A stretch of 64,000 bases of DNA from contig WPIO01000131.1 of assembly GCA_009760855.2 (NCBI GenBank), positions 962,501 to 1,026,500 on the forward strand, in the 5' to 3' direction. This DNA comes from Cristatella mucedo (Eukaryota > Bryozoa > Phylactolaemata > Cristatellidae). Shown here piece after piece: positions 53,201 through 64,000 of this stretch (the stretch's first letter is position 1; every line of letters begins with the position of its first letter). The position numbers and the translations under genes are program-made. Below the pieces are notes generated by a model that saw nothing but the letters and a program-made list of their open reading frames with translations, did no database searches and was not told where the DNA came from.

Positions 53201-55330
53201 CTAGAGCCTAATTTCTCTATCATTTTACAACGTAAATGTTCCCAAAACCTATACCTGACTTCAATTGTAAATAATAAACGTGGCTCAAATGCAGCCATCA
53301 TGGGATTGCAGTTGTTAAAGCGATTGAAGCTAAAGTAGTTAAGCAACCCGTAATTTATTGAAATTACATACCTTAATCATTATCAACCTCAAAGATTTTA
53401 AAATGATAATACAATCAAGATCACTGGCATGAATGCTCCGAAAACGTCGGTATGATTTACTTGGTGGAATGAGTTCTTTCCATTTGTGCAGTGACGCTTC
53501 CCACATTCATGTCACAGTACCTATCTAGCTTCAGTGGTTGACATACACGATGCAGTCGCTGATTAATGTTTCCCGAGCAGCATGGGCGGATTCCTCAGCT
53601 TCCGGCTTCGGCCGAATGGTACCCTCCGATTATTGTGTAACTACCAGTGCTTAGCTCAGATTGCAGCGGAAAAAACATGATCTGGTCTGCAGCACTAGGA
53701 ATTGTGATTCAGGAACCTGCCACTTTGGAAGCACTTGCACTCTTGTAATTTGTTGAATAAATCTGTCTGCTAACTAGTCAAGTCCGACGAAATAATCGCT
53801 TACCACTTTGCAGTCACTTTACATGTCCAAAAACGGTCTGAATTAACCTCTCGATTGACGTTAATATATAAAGACCAAGCTCAGTGTGACTAGAAAGTAT
53901 GAACTGGAAGGATTTATATTTCCTTGAAGCTAAGTACCGTACAAAGAAGCCAACACGTTATTGCCAATTAGAGCACTGTCCTACTAGGAGATTATTCTTG
54001 GCCAGAGACATGGCAACGCCTTATAGGAAAGAATTTTCCGAGTTCACCAACTGAATTGTGTGGCATAGTTTATGGCGTTATCATGGTATTACATCAAATG
54101 GCTTGAATGAGCCAGTCTGCATGCGTAATATCCGTTTATCTCACAGCGATACAGATGCCGTTTTCACAATAAGCTTTAAGCAACTGTGCTTGATTTTAAG
54201 TTATAAGGAACGGTGTTTCGATTTGACGAATCTTAATTTACTTTATAGTCCGTGCCAGTGCTCATGCAATGGCCTAGAAGTACGTACTCAGCATTTTCAG
54301 ATTGCCATACTGCCACCATTTCAATAATTGGTGTTATAAAACTATGGTTAATCTTGCTTATTGTGCAAAACAGTACTCATTGTTTACCCAGCAATTTTAG
54401 TAAGATTTCCTAATGCGTAATGTTACTGTGACTTCTGACGGCCCTGGTCATTGGGGGGCCATAGGTTGAAAAAAACAGCTCCTTTTTTTATTAAAAAGCT
54501 GAATCCCTTCCAGTCGGACACTAAACAGATTTTTTAGACAGTAAACCATTTAGTGGCAAATGCTATGAGGTCTGACTCCCCAGATATTATTGGCTCAGCC
54601 GAAAAGTGTTCAGCCTTCTTTACTGAAAAAATTGTGCACATTCGTGCCTCCATTACGAGTTCACCAACAGAATTATGAGGCATAGCTCATGACGTTATCG
54701 TGGTACTACATAGAATGGCATGGATGAGCGAGTCTTCGTACGTAATGTTCGTTTATCTAACTGCAAAACTGGTGCCATTATTACAAAAAGCGTTCAGAAA
54801 CTGTGTTTGATTTCAAGTTATAGCAAACGGTGTTTCGAGTTTAATAATCTTCATTCACTGTATTTTCCATGCCAGTGTTGGCCCCCAATGACTTACTCTG
54901 CATTTTTGGACTGCCATACTGCTACCATTTTAATAATGGGTGTAATAAACTATAGTTTTACTTGCTAATTATGCAAAACAGTTATCCGGGCTTACGTAAC
55001 AATTTTAGTAAGATGGCCTAAAGCTTTAAATTAGTGTGACTTCTGACGGCACTGGTCATTGGAGGCCATAGCTTACAATGCCCCTGTCCAATTTCGTGAA
55101 ATTAGCCGGGTAAGTTAGAAAAACTTGCATCTATAACGTAGCATCCAAACCGTAGTTGCACATCAGCTGTTGTGGAACTGGCATCTGTAGGAAAATTTGA
55201 ATGCGTAAATGGGCAGGTTCTGAATAGAAATCTGTTAACAATTGTTCGTGGTTGATGAAAATAAGTAATCGTATTTCTGTCTCGCTGAACTCAATTTGTT
55301 ATTAGGAACTTTTAATTTTGAGGTGAAGGG
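53200..55330 (+). repeat. Lectin-block upstream flank, copy E
   Basis: CTAGCTTCAGTGGTTGACAT (53,527) and CTTCCGGCTTCGGCCGAATG (53,599) match block A near 10,690 and 10,756 and block D near 19,515 and 19,571. 54,000-54,475 and 54,655-55,085 are two tandem copies of one subsegment that is single near 11,180-11,420 in block A. No lectin exons are found here. Confidence 0.65.
54490..54655 (+). mobile_element. LINE family 1 linker fragment at a tandem-duplication junction
   Basis: One frame contains DSPDIIGSAEKCSAFFTEKI then VHIRASITS, the segment just before the reverse transcriptase in this LINE family. It lies exactly between the two tandem subsegments of copy E. Confidence 0.65.
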
Positions 55331-55625
55331 CTAGATTGTGCCTGGCAACGATATCGGCAAGGCGGAGAGTATAAACCGTAGGAAAAATCGGATCAAGCAC
55401 TAAGACCCGCCTCACACCATAATTCAGTGCTTCCTTGGAGGATATATACTCATTTACATAAATAAACGGACGAAGCACAGAGTGTGGAGGTAACTCACAA
55501 AATATCAGCCGTTAGTCAGATGATAAGATATTTTTCCGCCTAGATCAATACCCTGAAGTCCTACTAAGATAGGACCTGGACCATTGCTGTGCAGGGAATG
55601 TAATGCCCAGCCGAGATGAGAGCCC

Positions 55626-55696
<71 letters not shown>

Positions 55697-56130
55697 CGTA
55701 GGTCAATAGTGTCCAATGCTACCGAAAGATCAGGCAAAACAAGCAGAGATACTTTACACATGTCTTCATTCCCATGCAGGTCGTTAAATACCAGAAGGAA
55801 TGCCGACTGTGTGGAATGATTAGCTCTTAAACCAGACCAGCATTCACATTGCTGAAGGTCACCATTACTCTCGTCCTGATGTAAATATCCTAATCAAAGA
55901 AGGCAACGAGTCCTCTAGGCCCTATTCCGGGTGTCCTGCTCCTACGTAGCGTAAATGCACTGCTGCTACTATGCATAACTAAAATCCTACACAGTTCTGA
56001 GACTCTGGTCATGTCCGAACACCTAAAAGAAACTCGTAATTTAAGCAATATTCTACAAAACAACACTAGACTAAGAGAACTTGAGGAACTTCCACCCAGT
56101 CACCCTTACACAGCACCTACCGAAAAAAGT
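55330..56130 (-). mobile_element. LINE family 1 reverse-transcriptase fragment with GA microsatellite
   Basis: On the minus strand, from 56,110: an ACTCGTTACACTTTTTTCGG-type start of the RT, a LKKETRNLSNIL-like block, then across the (GA)n tract the DLSVALDTID-equivalent (A block) and, near 55,330-55,400, a VYTLRLADIVARHNLA-like stretch. Aligns with 22,700-23,240. Confidence 0.75.
55629..55694. repeat. (GA)33 microsatellite
   Basis: An uninterrupted GA repeat of 66 bp inside the LINE fragment, where the related copy at 22,920 reads GAGAGGTGCTATAG. The repeat expanded from that short GAGAG seed. Confidence 0.9.
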
Positions 56131-56224
56131 GTAACGAGTCTTAGCTGACCAGTTGAACTCTTTTATTGAAAATTCAAACTTTTAGTGCAATTCAGTCAGG
56201 TTTTAGAGTCAGTCACTGGACAAA

Positions 56225-57200
56225 GTCAGCATAGCTTTTAGTGCACGTTGACGTGCTTAGGAATTAAGACGTAGGTAGATTTTGTAGGCTCGCTGTGCTC
56301 AACCTTGAGCTGCTCTTGATATTTTCGATCGCCACGTTCCTTCAAGCGCCTCAAATCTTCTCTTGGCATTATCAGCACTTCACTTTCGTGGTTCCAGGTA
56401 CTATCTCAGCAGTGCTCCAGAGTAATGATTTTCATAAATTAAAGATCGTCCAAGGAAACGATGAAGTACGTGTCCCTCAAACCTTTGCCTCGTCCGCTTC
56501 TTGATGCTAAAGGAGAAAGGTCATCGGAGGAGCCACGGAAGTATGGAGTACCTCGGGGGTCAGTGATTGGTCAAGTTCATTTAACTGTTTATACTCTTTT
56601 TCTCGCCGGTGTTATTGCCAGGAACCATCTACACCTTCGCTTCTATCCATATGGCATTCAGATATACCTTTGCTTTGATCTCTTAAAATCATCCAGCTCG
56701 TCGAATTTTCTTAAATTCCTCGGTGCATGTATTGACTATATCGGCACACGGATTTCAGCAAATGAGGAAACAAGTGTGGTTAAGATATTGTAAAACCTAA
56801 AGCTCCAAATAGGCTCTACCAGAATATCTCCCGTTGAATCTTTATAAAATCTAGGAGTCGTATTCCAAAGTGAAATTTTAACAGACGATCGAATCAGCCT
56901 AATAGTAAAGTCTACCTACTTTCAGCCGCATAATGCTGCTAAAACTCGGCAAAACTGTTTAGTCAGAGATACCCAAGCTAAATTGGTCAAGGAATTTGAG
57001 ACACGTGGTCTCCACTTCGGTCAATCACTGCATGCTGAGTCTCTAGCGTGTGCAATTAGGAACTTACAGATGGCACAAAGCTTTGCAGCTTTGCTTGTCT
57101 GTTATTAACGTGTCAGTAGCCACATCACCCTATTTATAGCTAACCTGAACTTGGTCCCATTCAAAAAATTGACTTCAAGGTTACGCAGCTCACTTTTAGT
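56225..57200 (+). mobile_element. LINE family 1 reverse-transcriptase fragment
   Basis: The order matches 41,960-42,670: the RT A block decayed near 56,300-56,330, a YGVPRGSVIGQVHLTVYTLF block (56,539-56,598), HLRFYPYGIQIYLCF (56,634-56,678), FLKFLGACIDYI, then QIGSTRISPVE and LGVVFQSEIL near 56,815-56,880, and a decayed LVPFKKLTSRL-equivalent near 57,150. Catalytic Y-A-D-D reads Y-P-Y-G. Confidence 0.8.
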
Positions 57201-57204
57201 TACC

Positions 57205-58400
57205 TTAGTAATAATTATAATAATGCACTTGATAAAGCGCCCTTAGAAAACTCGATCTCTTTTTCTAGGTGCTTTACATTTGCTGCAAAGAGAAATGCAA
57301 TCGAATGGTGAGTAATATCATGCATGATAAACAAATAACTTGAATAACATGGTGAGGGGTGACATGCACAGGGTCAGCATGCAAATGTGGTTAGTGGCAG
57401 CATGCACAGTGTCAGGATACATAAGCACACGAAGGACGAATCACACGGACCAACTAAATGCTGTCCTAAATCGGTGTATTTGTAAGTTCTTTTCAAATGT
57501 GGTCAGGTCAGGGGATGTTTAAACGCAGGTTGGGATGGAGTTCAAGGCATTGGGAACATACGAACTAAATGCACGGTCTCCAAAATATTTGAGGTTTTTA
57601 CGACATATCGGTAGGCGGTCAGATTCCAAAAGCGGGTGGTACAATGCTCGGCCTGGTGGGTGAGTACATCTTTGAGATTAACTGGAGCAAAAGAACTAAG
57701 TCACTTAAAAGTGAGCAACAAAACCTTAAAGTAAATCCGTTGTTGACTGGTAGCCAGTGTAGGTCGGCGAGAAGTGGTGCGACGTGGCAACTGTGATGCT
57801 CACGACACACAACCTAGCTGTGGAGTTTTGCACCAGCTGTAATCGCCTGATCCCAAATGTAGGTAGGCTAGAAAGCAGAGAGTTGCAGAAGACAAGACGG
57901 GATGTCACGAATGCACGGTCTAACTTAGACGAGGTATCCTTATCTAAACAAGCCGAAATTGCTTAGCAATTTAATGTAGCTGAAAGTAGGCAGACTTGAC
58001 TGTGAAGCTGATGTTGTCATCTAACGAGAGCTCACTTTGGAACATGACACCTTGATTTCGGGTTGATTCAAAAGAAGATATGCTGGCAGAGCCAATTTAG
58101 GGCTTCAGCCATTCCAATTTCTAAACAATACTGGGTTTGCCCATTACTAGTAAGTTATTTTTATCATCGTTTAGTTTTAGAAAAATTGCTGCCCTCCATG
58201 CGCGGATGTCATCAGTACATGCAGCAAGTGAGTTGAGAGAATTTGAGGTGCTCGAAGGCTGGGAGGAATCAAAGCAAAAGTATAACTAAGTGTCATCCGC
58301 ATAGAAGTGTAAGCCTAGATTGTGCTTGGCAATCACATGAGCAAGAGGGAGAGTCTAAACTGTAAAAAGAACCGGACCTAGCTCGGACCTTTATTCGTAG
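57205..58400 (-). mobile_element. LINE family 1 fragment with YADD box
   Basis: The tail AATAATTATAATAATG is at 57,211-57,226. The minus strand then carries the 3' segment (GTGTCAGG-equivalent near 57,410), APKAWNSL-equivalent (57,545), LLADLHWLPV (57,745-57,775), LVFCNSLLSSLPTF (57,855-57,895), KLKIGSASI-like (58,080-58,110) and an FYADDT-like catalytic box near 58,285-58,305. It is the only copy here whose YADD residues are readable. It is still frameshifted elsewhere. Confidence 0.82.
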
Positions 58401-58439
58401 GCTCCATAGCATCTATCAATTTTTATCGTTCCTTAGGCT

Positions 58440-58830
58440 AAGCATCGTGCCATTCATCTTTCGTAATCTAATCTTTTACCTATGCCTCTTATAAATCTCA
58501 AATCCTTTAGAGACCATGCTTTTAGTTAGCATGTACCCCAAGGTCAGTAACTCTCGTCAAACTGGCTTCACTACTTTCACTATTTGATAACATTCAAATA
58601 TAAGCTCTAAACGAGCCTGTCTATCAGAGCATTTAGGGAGTCCGTGTGATTCGTCATTTTCGCGGGGACGGAGTGCATACTGCCACTAGCCATATTTGCA
58701 TGCAGAACCTATGCATGTCACGGCCTGTTGTCGTTGAGCATATTAACACTAGTAATTCAATCGTGCTTCTTTTACTGCAAATGTAAAGTGTTTAGAACAT
58801 GATATGTGCAATGACTAATTTATAATAGTA
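58440..58830 (+). mobile_element. LINE family 1 3' fragment, decayed
   Basis: The FRDHAFS-equivalent (58,500-58,530) is followed by the CGTGTGATTCGTC and TTTGCATGCAGAACCTATGC landmarks and a TATAATAGTACTATTATTAG tail at 58,822-58,842. It faces the previous fragment tail-outward. Confidence 0.7.
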
Positions 58831-61522
58831 CTATTATTAGGACTACCCATCTCATCTTTCCGTTAATCACGTCAGGTAAAGTACCACCTGCTCTTTCTTT
58901 AAAGATTGTGCAGCGACCGTTTGAACCAAATTCCATCACTTAATTTCGTAAGCGTTTCGTCAGTCCCTTTTTTAAATCTAAAAGCTGGCACCGTTTGCCA
59001 GTCGTTGGCATTTACTGTCACTTTTGACTGCATTGATCCGACCTAAGAAGGTTAATACCTCATATATGGTGCTTTCAGGCGTCTGTGAAGTTATGGCATG
59101 TCCCACCTGACAAGCATTGTACCCTTGTCTCTACTCATTGCAGTAGCAAGCTTCAGCGAGAACCTCGAAAGCAACAAACATGCTTGTGCTGTATTGGCCC
59201 TATCTGAGCTTACGACTTAGAAGACACTATTATCACTGACAATCGATTATGAGATTTACACTAAACTTAGTAAGAGCACGTCAGGCAAGCTTAGGCTGAG
59301 CTGCTTTAGAGTTGAGTTTTTACTGGTAACCATAGGTTACATCAACTACACAAGAAGCACAAGCTCAAAACTCTAATTCTGAGATGGAGATGACGGCAGT
59401 ACAATAACCCTGATTTTTCTCGTAGGTATTAACCTCGCACAGGTTTAGTTCACCTTTCTAATTCTAGGTTGTGTTCTTAGCTTGGAACAGCGACTCCTTG
59501 AGTTTGAGTCGTCCCGAGGGTCGATATGGCGTGAGTATTATAAAGTGCCTAGATATATAGAAGCAGGATGTGCGTAATACTATGATTTCGTTTTCTGAAG
59601 GTTAGCGAGGTCAATTATTTGACAAGTTTAGATATCAGCAAATATATATATTAGGAGATTTTAGTTAATTTGCAATAGCTCGTGTGCATTGCGATAAAAG
59701 AGACAGCCACTCAGTATCCCCAATCATATGGCATGTCACCATTATCTAGCAAATTGTTGGGGCTAAGACGTTACCATTATGTATAAGGATGCTTTCATTG
59801 TATCATGGTTTGGAAGCAATTGAGCTATAATCGATTTTTGAAATTGCATACGATCACAACTGAACCATGTTTGATTGAACTGATGTCTATTTTAGTTTGA
59901 ATGTGAATGACCAAACTCAAATTAAATTCATCATTCGTTCAGAGAAAATGAATAAACGTCGTAAATATTGGTAGCCATCCCATTTTCAGATTTTTTTGTA
60001 TAGCAATTTTGCATACATATTTAACGACCATTGTGACAATACCTTTATAACTATATGTAATTCAGCCCTGACCAGGTCGTGTTTACGGCAAAACTACGCA
60101 TATATATATAATCTTAAGAGCTTGATTGGGGAATATCAAACTCTTCCAGACTGTTGTAAATTATTTTAGAGAAATTATCCGATAAATAACGGTTAGGTAT
60201 TAAGTAGCATGGTAGTGCTCCAGATAGGCTAGGCTGGAGATTTGGTTATACAATTGGTCTAATATGGAAAATGTTTAGTTAATAAATGCTGTCAAAACTT
60301 TTATAATTCACAGATAGTTATATTAACTAAGCACTTCATAAAGTATTAAAATTTATTTGCTTATGATTACTTTCTAGCCTAAGGTAAATAAGTCTCGTGA
60401 TGAAGCTTAGTAACTCCAACTACGTTCTTTACCATAAGTAATGGCCGAAGCAGAAATGACTAGTACCAGGATCTATTTACTTCAATTTGACATAAAGCTG
60501 TGTTGAAGGCAAGGTTACTGCGACCTAATTATCGTACAGCTTTCGCTTTAAAGATTTGAACCTCAAAATCCGACACTCTTAGGCATCATAAATAACCGCA
60601 ATATTCAGTCTCCAACAAAATGTCTGCTTAACACAACTGCTTACGAATGCTTCATTTTGAAAAGCAAATCTTTTATTGCGTGCATTTGTTTTAAACTAAG
60701 TGATTGAACATGGTATGTCATAATGCCTGCTGGTAATCGCATATTAGGTGTCACTTTTATAATTGAGTTCCATTGGTTATTAAACTGAAAAACAAGGATT
60801 GATCAATCCCTAGGAAATCCGAATCATAATAACTGAAATAAGCAATCAGCACCTAAGCTAGACAGTTTTTACTATGCTTAGTGATCATGATAAATATTGC
60901 CTATTAGAACTATAGGTCAGCTAGGGTAGGAACCACACCCCACCTGCATTGCCAGCTCATATTGTTTAGCAATTCCTCAAACATCCATCTAATCCCAAGG
61001 GCTCCATGCCTGTAATAAATGTGCATCGAAAGCTTGGAACTCTTCCACGAATGATGTCACAATGTTCCTGACTAGGAGAAATTTAAAAGGACGCTTTTAA
61101 CATGCACTAGTTCATTGCAGCGATTGCAGGGTATATGTGCTATGTCCTCTGAATGTATAGGTGCCGATACTGTGCACGTCCGAAGCAACTTAATTGGGCA
61201 TGTTATTGCTGCGTCGTGCTACCGAACATGTGATACAGGTTAAGTCGCTGGAGCTGTAGCCGTCCTGCCTCTCCTACGTCATGTGTTATTGGCCTGCAAG
61301 GACACGACGTTTTCGGTGGTAGTTCTTACAGCATTAATAATGGCATTGATTGAATTGATATATTTCTCATTGTATCAAAGCTAAGCTTCAGCGAAAGCAA
61401 GTTTTCACGATTGCCGAGAAAAGCTACGCCAGTGGCAGGTAAGATGGATGCAAAACTAATTTCCAAGTCCCTAAAATCTATTCATGTGTCTGCTTTATCG
61501 AGATGCACTGTTCCCTGTCAAT

Positions 61523-61525
<3 letters not shown>

Positions 61526-61583
<58 letters not shown>
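61526..61583. repeat. (GA)29 microsatellite with short satellite repeat
   Basis: About 58 bp of GA, followed by GAAAACAGTTGATACTAAA, a shorter GA run (61,601-61,612) and a second GAAAACAGTTAATACTAAC. At the orthologous place block B reads CAGACACAGAGAACTG (about 45,399) and block A the inverse of CAGAGACAGAGAACAG (about 16,638-16,653), neither expanded. Confidence 0.9.
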
Positions 61584-61586
<3 letters not shown>

Positions 61587-61845
61587 CAGTTGATACTAAA
61601 GAGAGAGAGAGAGAAAACAGTTAATACTAACACCCTTTGGCCTTCTTGACTTGAGTATTTTTCACTTAGCTGAAAACCGCACTGAACCTGCTTTACCAAA
61701 CTTGGCACTCAATAATTCGTTATTGCAAAAATATTTGGAAAAGATTGCTAAATTTGAAGGTACAGGTGACAGCTGAATATGGTATCGCTTGCAAGCGCTC
61801 CCTTTTTATTGTTCAGAGAGTAGGAAGCATGCATGTACTAGCTCA

Positions 61846-62498
61846 TCAGCATTTTCATTTTTCATGACATTTATGACAAATAAATCGAAGTTTTGCTGTG
61901 GAAAAAACATAGTTCCTGGCGTAGTTATACGATGCTGGTTGCAAGCTGCCCCAGTACTCTTAGTTTCTCCAAAAAACCGGCTGCCCAGCGTCCCAGTTAC
62001 TGTATTCAGATCCCGTCAATTCTAGTGGTTAGCATCCTCAGTCCCACGTCCACTGTGAGGGATGCTTCCCATTAGCTAGTCGAAACGATAAGCCGATCCA
62101 AATATTGACTCCATCGAACTCTTAAAAGTCATATGTCATGCCAGTTCGGGCACAAACTGCTTAGAGGTTTGAGCACCAGCCTAAGCCGTTGCCTGGAGAA
62201 CTAAAAAACGGGTGGGTAATAGGGATTACTGATAGAGACGTAGTCTAAGCACTGGTTATGAAAGTATTGCAATCACTGAGACTTTGCTTGCCTATGTGAG
62301 ACTTGAGGTAGTCTACGATCTCATCCCTCTCATATTTGTTGTTGATTGCAGCCAATGTCAAGCCTAGACGACGGCATTGCAGCTTCGCTTCAAAGTAAGT
62401 TGATGGAGTAGTCTCAAAATGGTATTTACTATTCGAAAGACCTTCTACAAGTACAAGTTCCACTTTCCCCAGAAGCGACGACTATCGGAAGCATAAAG
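61846..62498 (-). pseudogene. C-type lectin-like pseudogene, copy C (CTLD exons)
   Basis: The N-half exon is 62,498-62,292 and the C-half exon 62,120-61,846, on the minus strand. The N-half has AAG as acceptor, the in-frame TAG at 62,484-62,482 shared with copy A, then KYHFETTPSTYFEAKLQC, and a GC donor (GCAAGC, 62,291-62,290). The C-half shows VNIWIGLSFRLANGKHPSQ but then at least four stops (one replacing the first Cys of WDCGC) and loss of the WND motif (RNY). The GSEY insertion is shared with copy B. Not functional. Confidence 0.8.
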
Positions 62499-63309
62499 CT
62501 TAGAACAAAATTACTTCGAGGATGAGCAGCTAGTCTGTTATACATTAAAAAATAGGTCGTAGTCGAGATTTTTGACTGTCATTTAATTTCTATTTCCCTC
62601 AATTTTAGAAAATATACAGCAATGAATAGACAAACTTTACCCGGAAGATTTGCAGTGTTTAAGGTTTCGGACTAAAATGCCTAAGCAATTTTCAGCAAGA
62701 AGACAAGTACAACGTCACAACCTTCGGAGATGTATGTGCATGAAATTATATGTAACCAATGGCTTCTTTCTTTCGTTTCAACGTTTCCCAATCATTGAAA
62801 CAGTTAGGTTATTAAGAATCACTTTGCTCTCGAGAAGCAAATGATTCGTATACTCACTGTGCAGAATTACAGCTAGATGGAATTTGAACGAACAAATGAG
62901 TCAGATCCACTAGGTGTGAGTTGTGTGAAAATATCAGACAACTGGCAGATCAGTAGCAACATTAGTCGATAATGCTGATTTGCATTTTTTTAAATTTATG
63001 AGTGATGCAAACGTTGGAAATACCTTTTCGAGTATACCCTCGCACAGGCAATTTTAATGCAATAGACCCGTTTTGGGAGTCCTCAAGAAGTGCTACCAGA
63101 TTTTGAGAGACATGTAATGCCGACGCTCCAAACTGTGTTCTATTATACAAGCATGATCATGGTTTCTGATCAACTTCATAGTGTTACTTTTAACAGCTCA
63201 AGTTTGATCGGGCCGAGCATTCACTAAAGGCATTACATCAATGCTGCTACTGCTAATTGCTGCTACTTTAGTGCAACCTTCGAGCAATTTTTTTTCCAAA
63301 AGGCTTCTT

Positions 63310-63460
63310 AATTTGAACGTTGCTGAAACAATAATCATGCCTGGCAGGAAGAAGGAGGTGGTGGAGAACCATCGTGGTACACGGTCACACTAAACGCTCA
63401 CGAGTGCCTTTTTTATGCAGCTCTCAATAATTGTTTCACATTCTAAGGATAACTTTCCTA
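63310..63460 (+). repeat. Segment S piece
   Basis: AGAAGGAGGTGGTGGAGAAC near 63,350 and ACGGTCACACTAAACGCTCA near 63,381 match 50,845-50,900 (ACGGACACACTAAACACTCA). The remainder of S resumes at 63,765-63,960 after a LINE, so the LINE family 2 copy interrupts S. Confidence 0.65.
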
Positions 63461-63765
63461 GGCTGCGGAACTCACATACACAATTCTTACACAACGACAA
63501 CTACTCTCCGACTGTTGACTATGGCTCGTCCTTTGCAGCGGTCCTGAGCTGCTACTTCCATGCTACTCCCTACCTGAACTGCTGTACTGACTCTGCTATG
63601 CTTCCCACTTTCGCTTTGTTGCGTAAGAGGAAGTAATTTGGCTACAGAATACCTACCGAAAGCCACTTAGGCTCCGAGTGCACTATTCAAAACTCTCCTG
63701 TGTAACACCCACATGGTCTTTACGACTTCGTGGAGTTGCAGCCGGAGATACATTTCATTACATTT
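63460..63765 (+). mobile_element. LINE family 2, 3' fragment
   Basis: NDNYSPTVDYGSSFAAVLSC and the following FALLRKRK region match the 3' end of the 14,465 and 27,330 copies. It ends in a CATTTCATTACATTTAG tail (about 63,744-63,760). Segment S sequence is interrupted here. Confidence 0.8.
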
Positions 63766-64000
63766 AGTGAGCCTCGCAAGTCATAAGATCCTCTAAGAAT
63801 CCAAACTAATTTATATCGTCGGATATTGTTTCGCTTAGCTGTAAAGTATTAGGAAAAGGATTTGAAAAAAGTGCCTGCAGACTATATGATTTAAGAGCCG
63901 AAATCACCCATGCCCAACTGCACGGCGTAAGCTGATCGTGTGGCACATGCAAAGTAGAAAAATGATTGATGGATTTTATTATTACTGATTCTCGCCGACC

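Larger units (their letters stand above)
58845..63220 (-). repeat. Lectin duplication block C
   Basis: Direct paralogue of block B at about +16.2 kb. Matching pairs include 42,900-43,010 with 59,060-59,180, 43,680-43,790 with 59,870-59,950, segment P at 44,270-44,960 with 60,505-61,240, and 46,800-46,880 with 63,015-63,100. The signal-peptide exon would lie beyond the right edge of the window. Confidence 0.72.

Noticed and set aside
55564-55761. Ser/Leu-repeat open frame
   Set aside because: It is the translation of the GA/TC microsatellite; the same applies to the frames at 61,411-61,708 (Arg-Glu and Leu-Ser repeats).

Overview
This window comes from a metazoan nuclear genome. No prokaryotic gene organisation is visible. 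What identifies it is: spliced genes with clear GT/GC donors, AG acceptors and a poly(A) signal; a conserved animal-type anoctamin (TMEM16) gene in pieces; secreted C-type lectin genes with a signal-peptide exon; and many truncated LINE and tRNA-derived SINE copies. The species cannot be named from sequence alone. The mix of lectin duplication, CR1/L2-like LINEs and tRNA-SINEs suggests an invertebrate.

The dominant structure is a duplicated C-type lectin block. Block A (about 10.1-17.4 kb, + strand) holds exons for signal peptide, acidic linker and two halves of a lectin domain. Block B (about 49.3-43 kb, - strand) has the same four exons and the only uninterrupted reading frame (about 204 residues). 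Block C (about 63.2-59 kb, - strand, running off the right edge) is a pseudogene. Block D (about 19.4-22.65 kb, + strand) is a decayed 5' half. Partial flanks occur at 53.2-55.1 kb (+), 40.1-40.45 kb (-), 3.36-4.3 kb and 0-1.2 / 49.85-51.05 kb. Blocks B and C are direct paralogues about 16.2 kb apart and share several kb of flank.

At 26.8-34.0 kb (+), in a less AT-rich island, four exons encode the C-terminal third of an anoctamin, including four known Ca2+-ligand positions. One expected short exon, all upstream exons and the C-terminal exon are not visible.

At 34.9-39.8 kb lies a markedly AT-rich, decayed protein-primed family-B DNA polymerase of Polinton/Maverick type, interrupted by a SINE and many stops and frameshifts. 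A short acidic reading frame follows it.

The rest is largely fossil retroelement: LINE family 1 (tail of ATT repeats) in more than a dozen fragments on both strands, LINE family 2 (tail of ATTAC-like repeats) in four, two SINE families, a probable hAT transposon end, and GA and TAA microsatellites. Stretches in which I recognise nothing are listed as such.

The most interesting observations are: GC-AG splice donors used in two unrelated genes; a stop codon in the lectin that can also serve as a 3' splice site; a near-perfect 80-nt hairpin inside an anoctamin intron; and a microsatellite apparently born from a cryptic purine stretch after duplication.
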